Source: Hermatobates lingyangjiaoensis
Lineage: Eukaryota; Arthropoda; Insecta; Hemiptera; Hermatobatidae
DNA: 64,000 nucleotides
Assembly (NCBI GenBank): GCA_026182355.1
Contig: JAPFBL010000576.1
Location: 108,352 to 172,351, forward strand
Direction of reading: 5' to 3'
Part shown: positions 56,137-64,000 of the stretch, piece after piece
Layout of the letters: each line of letters opens with the position of its first letter
Numbering within the stretch: position 1 is the first letter of the stretch
Notes under the pieces: model-generated
What the model was told of the DNA's origin: nothing
Databases searched by the model: none
Seen by the model: the letters and a program-made list of their open reading frames with translations, nothing else
Translations under genes and position numbers: made by a program

Positions 56137-56445
56137 TAACGAGTTCAAAATCGTTTGAAGAGTAACACACAGAGTATAGAAACACACTTACAAACTCAAA
56201 TTTTCGCGGAATCCGTCTTCAGGAGAAAAGAGAAAGAGGGACGAAGGACGTTGTAGACGCAACGGCAAGTAACCTAGTAACTCATTGCGTCTACAACGTG
56301 CTTGGTCTCCCTTTCTCTTTTCTCCTGAAAAAAGATTGCCCGAAAAATTTGGGTTTGTAACTGTTTCTTTACTCTGTGTGTTATTCTTCTTCGATTTTTA
56401 ACTCGTATTGTATCCAATTGCGTCTTTCCGTTTATTTAGTGAAAT
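56137..56445. mobile_element. Foldback element B4
   Basis: Inverted arms share GTAGACGCAACGG/TTGCGTCTAC, CTTTCTCTTTTCTCCTGAA and ACTCTGTGTGTTA. The right core reads CTGAAAAAAG and is damaged. The left core, on the minus strand, reads CTGAAGACGG then CGCGAAAATTTG. Confidence 0.78.
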
Positions 56446-58395
56446 ATATTATCTATAAGATATATAACTCTAGTCATGTGATATTTTATGTGCAGTATTT
56501 GACCTCATATTGTTTTTACAAATATTCGGGTATTAGTAAAGACACTCTGAATGTTTGTAGCCCCAAGCATACAATGATCTAGAAACACAAAAAAAACTCT
56601 AAGGACCTGAAATCATTTCAAACAATAAAAATGTTTTGTTAGTTTTTTTTTTCAAAAAGTATCGCTTAACTAATTTTCATGTTTATGCTGCATCAAGTCA
56701 CAAAACAAAGTCTGAATTAATTACTGAATACATTAATTAACGAAAAAGTAAACCCACTGTTCGAATTTATAACAGAACAGGCAACAGTTTTACCAAAAGT
56801 TCTCTGATGCAAAGCTAATCCGATGGAATATTCAAAACAATGTAAAATATCACCTAGCCTGTGGCACCTTCAACAATATTACATCCATGCTTGAATTTTC
56901 AATTATTTCATTCCATAATATTCTCTTATTATTGAAAACAAATATAACAATTTCTCTTCAAATTATTTGGTAGTTTATATTTAGCATACGATATTTTATA
57001 TAATAATTTCTTATTATCTCTCATGTTTAAACAACTTTTAAATTTGTTAAGTACTTCACTTAACACGATCTTTTATAATTTTTAAGTGTTTTATTTTATA
57101 TTTCTCATAATCTAAGTAGTCTGCATTTAGTTATGAACCATTCTACATTATAATTTTCCAAAGTATAGAACATAACTCCATTTTTCATTATAATTAACTA
57201 CCATTATAATAATTTTACATAAATTATATTGTTCAATAATCTTTCAAGTTTTATGGCATTTTTAAAAAAAAACTTCAACTACTTTTATAGATAGCTAGGC
57301 ATTAAAGCAGTTTTTCCATTATTTATAAACTACATGGTAAAACAACAAATAAATATTGACCAGAGAAACGAATAAAAAATTAAAATACCAACAAAATAAC
57401 TACAAATTATGGCATTTTTCTATTATATAATTGTTCAATTGAAATGAATTAATATCAAAAGTAGTAATTTAAATAAAAAAGTGTTTAATAGCTTTTGAGT
57501 ATTTACCCCTCTTTCAAAAGAATTGAGGATAACAAGGAATAGGATTGAGATTTGTAAATTTACAACTTGAACGTTTACTTTCTTGCTATTCTTTGTTCTT
57601 TGTACATTTCAGCATCAAGTAAAATAATATCATACATTTCAAACCAGTGAAAACTAACTACAGCCTCCAATATTTGAGTCCAGTTTTAGTTAATATATAA
57701 GTTCTGTTTTCTGCTTAAGTAATGAATAAACGTGTCAGCAATTTTGTAAAAATTTTTTTGAGTTATTTATGTTTATTTTAAAAGCGCTGTAACTTTTTTT
57801 ACCTTCTTCCAAAAAGACTCAAAAATATACTCTCCTTGGTAAATACAGTCAAAAACTTGACTATATTTAGATTGCGAAGTATTTTAAAAAAAAGCTTTTG
57901 TTTCGTAAACTGTTTATGTAGCAAATATTAATATTTATTAATAATACAACAGCACTTAATTTATTTTGAGAGGACTTAATAACGTCAGCTGTGAAGTTTG
58001 CACCTTCACCGTTTAAGGACATGGCGTGAAAACGTCGACTGTTGCTACTTAGCGAAAGTCGAAGGTAAGAATGATCATTTATATTGGGATGTGACAGTTG
58101 GAACGCCAAGGCAAGGCTAGGGATGTTATAAAAGGACTTCAGTCAAGTAGAGACTTCGTGATAGGACTTAGTTGACAAGTATTCAAAGGGTTTTTATCAT
58201 ACTAAACAAGCTTTCACTCAACTATTTCTCGAAGGAAGTATGCCTGATATAACAAACGGACTTTGAAATCAAGGCAATGAACTTACTGTGTACCAATGTT
58301 TCTAAACTATAAATAAATTCGTTTTTTTTTTAATATCTGTATAATCAATGTTTATTACTATTACTTTTAATAGATATTATTATAAATAATGTATT
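56446..58395. other. No gene supportable
   Basis: Long AT-rich stretch. A mixed-composition block at 57960-58290 has an 80-residue minus frame without a domain. A TATAAAAGG motif at 58128 lacks a supportable start site. Confidence 0.45.
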
Positions 58396-58450
58396 AAACA
58401 TCGTCAGGAGAAGAAGGGGAGAATGAATCAGTAACTTCAGTATCTAGTTA
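58396..58450 (-). mobile_element. Family C fragment C8
   Basis: ACATCGTCAGGAGAAGAAGG keeps only the CTGACGATGT end of a family C arm. Confidence 0.4.
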
Positions 58451-58552
58451 TTGGCAAGAACATTTGCTCCTTATTGTCAATCTAGCAAGTGTGTTTATTG
58501 TATAGATGATATTAACAAGCGCTCTATACAATTGTATTACTATTTTCCTGGT

Positions 58553-58660
58553 GGGATTGAGAGTCCGATGGAAAACTACATCTCTGACGTTGATTTCCCA
58601 AAGGAATAGTGCATATTCCTAATCATTCTACATTGAAAGTTAGTACTGTAGTTCTGTTCT
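58553..58660 (-). mobile_element. SINE type-2 3' end, probably split from 58985-59168
   Basis: Minus strand: CAATGTAGAATGATTAGG, GGAAATCAACGTCAGAG, TTTCCATCGGACTCTC. It resumes the SINE consensus about where the copy at 58985-59168 breaks off, so a younger SINE may have been inserted between. Confidence 0.55.
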
Positions 58661-58975
58661 ACATAGGTTAGATGGCAGTGACAGCCCCACAAGATAATAC
58701 AGATAAGCCGAACATACTTAGTGATACCACACAATGAATATTCTACCTGCAATAAGAGTCCTACATTTTGCCTAATTAAAGTGTGTTTAGAAATGTAATC
58801 AGTATTTGATAACGTATAGCCCCGCGATCAACAGCTTAAAGTCGTCTCCGCGGGATGACGTGCTCATATTTATTCAACTCCCGCTTGAATAAATCGAAGG
58901 CCAGAGTGGGTATTGAACCTTGGATCTACCAGCCCACAGAGGAGCACATTAAAAATGAGCTAAACTGGCCCCTAC
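58661..58975 (-). mobile_element. tRNA-derived SINE, minus strand (inner partner of left dimer)
   Basis: Minus strand: GGGGCCAGTTTAGCTC head, GGTTCAATACCC box B, TTTATTCAAGCGGGAG, GAGCACGTCATCCCG, and tail CACTGCCATCTAACCTATG. Confidence 0.8.
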
Positions 58976-58984
58976 TCGAGTTTG

Positions 58985-59168
58985 TTTAAAGCAGAGATCT
59001 TTAACGAGCTGCTGACATCGTACAGACTCAGTACTGTTGGCTTAACCTCCTCTCAGAGGGACGAAAATATAGATTTTTTTCACTTCCTGCTTGAATAAAT
59101 CGAAAGCCAAAACCTTGGATCGACCAAACCAAAGCGATGCATGCAAGCTATTTGGCTACCTTGGCTCC
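58985..59168 (-). mobile_element. SINE, minus strand (outer partner of left dimer)
   Basis: Minus strand: GGTAGCCAAATAGCTTGCAT head, GATTTATTCAAGCAGG, GTACGATGTCAGCAGCTCG, breaking off at CTCGAGTAG directly before GGGGCC of the next copy. Confidence 0.72.
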
Positions 59169-59346
59169 TTAAAATATATTATATGTGACACTTTTCACAT
59201 AGACTTGACATCTAGTCACTTATTCCTTGTATGTATGAATGAATTTTACATAGACTTGACATATATTCACTTATTCTTAGTATATATGAATGAATTTTAC
59301 ATAGACTTGACATCTAGTCACTTATTCTTTGTATGTATGAATGAAT
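59169..59346. repeat. 51-bp minisatellite at the centre of an inverted SINE pair
   Basis: ACATAGACTTGACAT starts at 59197, 59248 and 59299, exactly 51 bp apart; three copies. An exact multiple of three leaves the frame open. Confidence 0.9.
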
Positions 59347-59349
59347 AAC

Positions 59350-59528
59350 CAGGGTAGCCAAATAGCTTGCATACATCCTTCTAGATTGGTAGACCTGGGG
59401 TTCTGGCCTTCGATTTATTCAGGAGCGAACTGAAAAAAATTATCTCGTTAAGGACGTGAAACCACCAGTACTGAACCTGTACGATGTCAGCAACTCGTTA
59501 AAGACATCTGCTCTAAACACACTGGAGT
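59350..59528 (+). mobile_element. SINE, plus strand (outer partner of right dimer)
   Basis: GGTAGCCAAATAGCTTGCAT head, GATTTATTCAGGAGCG, GTACGATGTCAGCAACTCG, ending at CTGGAGTAG before GGGGCC. It mirrors 58985-59168. Confidence 0.75.
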
Positions 59529-59715
59529 AGGGGCCTGGTTAGCCACTGTCAACGTAATCGCCTCTAGACTGGTAGATCCAGGGTTCAATACCCACTTTCG
59601 ACCACAATTTATTCATACGGGAGGTGAATAAATCATAGCACGTAACTCTTCGGAGACGACTTTAAGCCGATGATCTGGGCCGGTACATTGCTATATAATC
59701 ATTAAATTTCAAAAT
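59529..59715 (+). mobile_element. SINE, plus strand (inner partner of right dimer), 3' truncated
   Basis: GGGGCCTGGTTAGCC head, GGTTCAATACCC box B, TTTATTCATACGGGAGG, GACGACTTTAAGCCG. Mirrors the 5' part of 58661-58975. Confidence 0.75.
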
Positions 59716-59744
59716 ACACTTACATTTATTTTGTACACATGTAT

Positions 59745-59803
59745 GACTTCAGTTACATGAAGTAACATGAACATGAAGTTACATGAAGTAACATGAAGTT
59801 ACC
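59745..59803. repeat. Small GTTACATGAAGTAACAT minisatellite
   Basis: Imperfect repeats of ACATGAAGTTACATGAAGTA; the unit is itself nearly palindromic. Confidence 0.75.
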
Positions 59804-60598
59804 TTGGTCAACACAGCTTGTTATTGCCTGTTAAAATTCATGTTAAATGATAGCTACTTCATTAGATCTTTAAACATATTTAAAAAAAAAACTTGCAGTA
59901 GCCTACAAGTAGAAGAAGCACGTAACCACCAGAATATCAAACTCAGGTGGTTCATCCTCTTCATTAACAAGGCAGACAGGATAAATTATAATTCATAATA
60001 ATTCATCTGTATCATATACTTTAGTGAAATGTACTTGTTCCCACCACATCTTCATGGCTAAAAAAAATACTTCTTTCCTGTTTGTTTCTTATATGTGTAA
60101 AACTGTTATCTTTTTATAAATTGTACGATAGCCCTTATAGCAAAACAGAGAAAAGCATAATAACAATGAAAACGTTGAATATACAATTGCTCACACAATC
60201 ATTATAACTTTTAAAGTGTTAATTACAAATATTTAATTATACTTTAGTTTTAATAAAATCAGGGAACTATAATTTGAAATACAGAGAGTATTTTAGTGAA
60301 TAATTTTACAATATAACTGATAAAAGGTCACCATTTTTGAAGAATGAGACATGTGATCGTTATTAACTACAATGGTAGACTAATGTGAAATATGATAGGT
60401 TTTTCCTTTGTATGTTGTGGTGGGAATGACTTAATCACTGAAGGGTGGGATTTCTCAACATGTCTGTAAGGGGAGAGTACATGATGGTATGGTTTCATGT
60501 TACTAAACGTACAAAAAGTCATGAGCAACAGATTACCTGCTATACTGGGGCAAAAAGGAATAATAGTTGGGTATACAATACAAATACATAGCCATATA
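59804..60598. other. No gene recognised
   Basis: AT-rich DNA. Confidence 0.5.
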
Positions 60599-60930
60599 GG
60601 TTAGGTTCGGATAGGTTGCAGTGGCCGTCATACGAGAGAACACGCATAGGCTAATGACTGGCCCGTTATGATTATAACAATGAATATTCTACATTGGTAG
60701 TCCTAAATTTTGCCTTACTTAAGTGTATTTAGCATAAAAAAGGTCATTAACGAGTAGGAAACTTTGTAGGAGGTTGGAATCAACGGCTTAACGTCATCTC
60801 CGATGTACAAAGTGTTAATATTTTAATTGGCCTCAAAAATGAATAACTGGAGGAGAAGGGTATCCAACCCCAGGTCTTGCAGTCTAAAGGCAAGCACATT
60901 ACCCTATGTGTTACTAACTCTAGCCCTCTA
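60599..60930 (-). mobile_element. tRNA-derived SINE, minus strand, CCTAA-type tail
   Basis: Minus strand: AGAGGGCTAGAGTTAGTAAC head, GGGGTTGGATACCC box B (one change), ACGTTAAGCCGTTGATTCC, TAGGACTACCAATGTAGAAT, tail CACTGCAACCTATCCGAACC. Confidence 0.78.
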
Positions 60931-61290
60931 GAAGGAGCTTCATTCTCGCAGATATTCATTATAATTTGTTATGTTGATGTATTATTTCAATGTTTATATC
61001 TCCAGATAACTTGCGATTGTTTCAAACTATTTTTTTTTTGCAAAAATTAGAAATAATTTATTTAATTGTAGGACTTAGATTGTTTGTTTGAACTCATTGA
61101 AATTACGTTTATTCTGTTATCAAAATATTTTGACGATTTTTCATAATAAAAAGGGTAACTAAAGCAGTAAGTATCACATAATCAATCAATATTCATTAGG
61201 AAACTGCCTGTCTAATAGCAGGAGTCAAAAACAGTTATGTAAGTATCAAACTTCTAAAAAGTCTCAAATTTGCTCAAGGAAGAATAAGAA
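60931..61290. other. No gene recognised
   Basis: AT-rich DNA with a poly-T run near 61030. Confidence 0.5.
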
Positions 61291-61560
61291 GATTTATATT
61301 AGAAATAGGTAAAACCATCATACCTCGTAAGATGATCTTGGAGTCGTTGGAGCGCTTCTGGACGTAGTCAATCTTACTACCCACGATAAGATTCGGACAG
61401 TCCACCTACTACGTAGGTTTGTTGCGATCAAAGATGGACAACGTCCGAAAGCGCTCTAACAACTCCAAGATCATCTTACGAGGTATGACAGTTTTACCTA
61501 TTTCTAATATAAATCATACTAACCTCAGTGGTATTAACAATATGCATGTAGAATAAGAAG
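61291..61560. mobile_element. Foldback element K2
   Basis: Arms 61296-61355 (CATACCTCGTAAGATGATCTTGG) and 61445-61512 (CCAAGATCATCTTACGAGGTATG) are near-exact inverses, with GGTAAAAC and GTTTTACC outside. Both outer ends read into AAATAGGTAAAAC. The right end continues ACTAACCTCAGTGGTATTAAC, ATATGCATGTA as in K1. Confidence 0.75.
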
Positions 61561-62094
61561 ACCTCAACATTTCTAAATAAGATAGAAAATCAACTATGAT
61601 AATTAATTCATTATTGATTATTATTAGTAACCTCCATGGTAAATAATAATAATAACTATATTTCATAATAGGGAATTTCAGAAATTACGTCTTCCCACAA
61701 AAAAAGCATATAAAATCAAAACTAACACTTAATGTTCATCTTTAGGTTTACATCTAAAAAAATACATATCTGTGAGTTTTAAGAACATGAGAATGAATTA
61801 TTTGAATTTATTACAATATATGAATATAGAATTGCACTATTGAGGTATTTAACAAGGAAATTAGTATGAAAATTGACTTGATTCATCCTAAACCTGAATA
61901 AAACATAACAATATACTGAAACATAAATCTTTGTTACGTATAAGTTGGTTCATGTTTCAGAATTTTCTAATGTTTTATGAAGGTTCAGGATTAATTAATT
62001 CAATTTTCTTAGTGACTGTTTTGTTAAAGTCTCAATAGTGCAATTCACATTCATATACTACATTTAATTCAAATAATTTACTCTGATGTTTTTC
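61561..62094. other. No gene recognised
   Basis: AT-rich DNA with an (ATA)-rich patch near 61645. Confidence 0.5.
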
Positions 62095-62240
62095 AAGCTT
62101 GCAGATATATCTCTAGGTGTAAACCAGAATAAGAACACTAAGTGTTTGATTGAGTTGTTAGTTGTGATATCAAATTCGTTTTTTTTGTGGATTAGTAATT
62201 TTTAAAATTCCGTATTATGAGTAAATAGTGGCATTTGAAC
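62095..62240 (+). mobile_element. Second family G copy (G2), decayed
   Basis: GTGTAAACCAGAATAAGAAC, ACTAAGTGTTTGATTGAGTTG and ATGAGTAAATAG align with 52405-52520. GAAACGCG is changed to GATTGAG and the ORF start is stopped at codon 4. Confidence 0.6.
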
Positions 62241-62546
62241 CACAGTAGTGGTTTGTAGTTTGCCCATTAGTGCAAACACAAGTAACGAACAACTATATTT
62301 TATTTAAAGTATATATTTTTCAAAGTTATTTCCTTCAATGATTATATACAACAATATATCAGTCAAAATTTCATGAACTAGAAATATATGTTTATAAATG
62401 TTGATGTTACTTTTACGTTCTTGTGACAATGTAAAATAAAAATTTAAAAAAAAATTTTGAGATCTAAATATCTCAAAGGTAAACCAACTATACATGACAG
62501 CGAATGCTTTTATTCTAATAATATTATCAGGGATCATCAAGATATT
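62241..62546. other. No gene recognised
   Basis: AT-rich DNA between G2 and the hAT MITE. Confidence 0.5.
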
Positions 62547-63138
62547 GTTATTAGCAGGGTTGGGTTGACACAGCTCAGCTGCGTCTCCAGCTCTGGAGCA
62601 AATCATTCCAAAGATATGGCTCCGGCTCCGGAGTCAGGGTTAACTATGGAGATAGCCAGCTCCAGCTCCATTCAAAATTTTATCTATCCAATCTGTGATT
62701 TAGCGGCTACCTACTAGATAAGTAATGTAGGCACTATGTTTTAACTCGAGCTTGAGTCCTGTTATAGTATAGGTGTACGTCGTTTTTGAAGTGTTTACTA
62801 GAACGTTAGTTGTCGATTAATGAAAAACCTCATAATGTAACTATTCAGCCAAGTGTCCAAAACTCTCAGCTTTTGATCTTTCTACACCTAATATAAAGTT
62901 AACACCTCTTGGTGAAAAGTAAACAAGAGGTTGTCAGTCAGCTAGACCAAATATCCGTTCGCTAAAGTTATAAATAATAATAAAGCGTTTTGCTTCAATG
63001 TCAATCAAAAAATATTTTTGGTTCAAAGCCAGAGCTAATAAAATGTTTGATATCTCCAACTTCGGCTCTGGCTCCACCAAAAAACTCTGACTCCGTGGCT
63101 CCGAGCTTTCACTCCGGCTTCCCAGCACTGGTTATTAG
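62547..63138. mobile_element. hAT-type MITE with perfect 8-bp target duplication
   Basis: GTTATTAG at 62547-62554 and 63131-63138 brackets 576 bp. The ends CAGGGTTGGGTTGACAC and (inward from the right) CAGTGCTGGGAAGCCGG form short imperfect inverted repeats. Sub-terminal regions carry repeated GGCTCC/GGAGC motifs in opposite sense. Non-coding interior; the 64- to 100-residue frames crossing it are fortuitous. Confidence 0.88.
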
Positions 63139-63654
63139 ACAAGTTTGTTTTACCTACATCTCAAACAATCTACAAAATAAATAATTTTGTTACATAATTT
63201 ATTACTTCTCTATACATTTATAGTATAAAAAAGTAATGTTTCTTTTTTTAATACTGATCAGATCAGAAATAAAAAGCAACAATTGAAATTATATCCTGAG
63301 GCTCTCTATTGAAAATTAACTAGGAAGGCTTCAATTGTTAAAGGCAAGGCAGTTATGAACTGACTAAACATTCATCAATGTTATGCAATTTAAAAGGAAC
63401 TATTGTAAGAACAGTATTGTGCAAGAAGCAGAGCCTTAAATGAATGCTGTTCCTCTAAAGACTTTTAAGTGTTGAGATATTGCGGTAAAGATCATTAATC
63501 AATCTTCAGTTACGAAGCAGGGTGCGTTTCAATTCTTCATCATTATATTGTTCATCCTTTCTAACCTAACAATATCAAATAAGCCGGTCTTGTTTTTTCT
63601 CTCGTTTTTTTAAATACATTTTGTATATATATTTTTTCAAAACTATATTTCTTT
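63139..63654. other. No gene recognised
   Basis: AT-rich DNA. Confidence 0.5.
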
Positions 63655-64000
63655 ATCGAGGTTTGGTCCAGCGTCAAACAGTAAATATTTTAATTTTTTA
63701 TCTATTTATAAAAAATTAATATCTATCTATAGTTTCAATCTATATTTTAGCTTCAATGTCACATCAATGTAGAAAGTAATTTCCGTAACATGAAAAAAAT
63801 AATAATGTCACACTATTGATATACTTTTTTATGTTACTGTAGTTACTTTCTTTATAGATGGAGTCCTATTCTTTATAGATGGAATGACAATATTGATATG
63901 CTTTTTTATGTTAGATGTAGTCCTGAAGATGTCTAAAAATATGGACGAAACGTTGTCATAAAGGTATTTTCATTTTTAACGCTGGACCAAACATCGATAA
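63655..64000. mobile_element. Foldback element J, cut by the window edge
   Basis: GGTTTGGTCCAGCGTC near 63660 is inverted as GCTGGACCAAACATCGA at 63981-63997. The plus arm holds a hammerhead-like core. A direct repeat with TCTTTATAGATGGA...CC occurs at 63850-63890. The remainder lies beyond the window. Confidence 0.6.
63915..63962 (+). ncRNA. Hammerhead-like ribozyme, family J
   Basis: CTGAAGA 63923-63929; stem II GTC/GAC with a 10-nt loop; GAA 63947-63949; self-complementary ACGT 63950-63953; T63954 as cleavage base. Stem I pairing around it is poor (C-G and G-C with mismatches between). Confidence 0.45.

Noticed and set aside
58128..58145. TATA-box promoter (TATAAAAGG)
   Set aside because: A TCAGT initiator-like motif is only about 10 bp away rather than about 30, and no gene follows.

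Overview
This window reads as repeat-dense, gene-poor, AT-rich (roughly 70% A+T by eye) eukaryotic intergenic DNA. No intact protein-coding gene, rRNA or functional tRNA gene is supportable. All long open frames fall in tandem repeats, transposon debris or low-complexity tracts. An arthropod source is favoured: the most abundant SINE ends in CCTAA repeats, the complement of the common arthropod telomere unit TTAGG. The overall mix (tRNA-derived SINEs, Penelope-like elements (PLEs), R1-like LINE debris, hAT-type MITEs, long TA/CA microsatellites) also fits. The species cannot be named from this sequence.

The dominant structure is a large set of foldback (inverted-dimer) elements of about 110-400 bp, mostly sitting in or beside TA microsatellites. 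They fall into sequence families labelled here A (12 copies), B (5), C (8), D (6), E, G, J and K. In A, B, C and E the arms carry a hammerhead-ribozyme-like core: CTGANGA, a stem II hairpin, GAA, a very short helix III, then a strand pairing back to the bases upstream of CTGANGA. The same architecture appears outside foldbacks at 5211 (I), 41051 (H), 44301 (F), 52411 (G) and 63921 (J). At H, F and G a short ATG-started frame follows the core within 26-55 nt. PLE coding debris is present: the GSPISPVFAN and YLDD reverse-transcriptase motifs on the minus strand at 2306-2560, and an N-terminal frame in inverted duplicate at 40546-41275. Hammerheads are known in PLE terminal repeats, so I read the families as decayed PLE ends, many copied as head-to-head dimers. 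The striking feature is that helix III is self-complementary in every family, which suggests paired (dimeric) hammerheads.

Layout. 1-6200: foldbacks A1-A3, B1, C1, D1, the RT fragment and a SINE. 6568-8185: a full SINE and a 209-bp tandem array. 11295-11905: foldbacks A4 and D3 between TA tracts. 12995-16014: SINE, a large palindrome, A5 and B2. 16850-19630: K1, a hAT MITE and a 96-bp minisatellite. 20660-25000: several SINEs. 27920-29780: a dense cluster D4-B3-A6-C2-E-SINE-A7. 30690-32960: SINEs, an R1-like LINE end and a nested SINE with target duplication. 35650-45560: A8, C3-C5, A9, the PLE inverted locus, A10, a SINE/hAT composite, the F hammerhead, A11, D5 and a pyrimidine-rich tract. 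46632-53152: D6, A12, a 108-bp minisatellite, the G hammerhead, B5, and C6 with the best-preserved hammerhead. 55735-64000: C7, B4, an inverted pair of SINE dimers around a 51-bp minisatellite, K2, G2, a hAT MITE and J at the edge. The gaps hold AT-rich unique or unrecognisable DNA.
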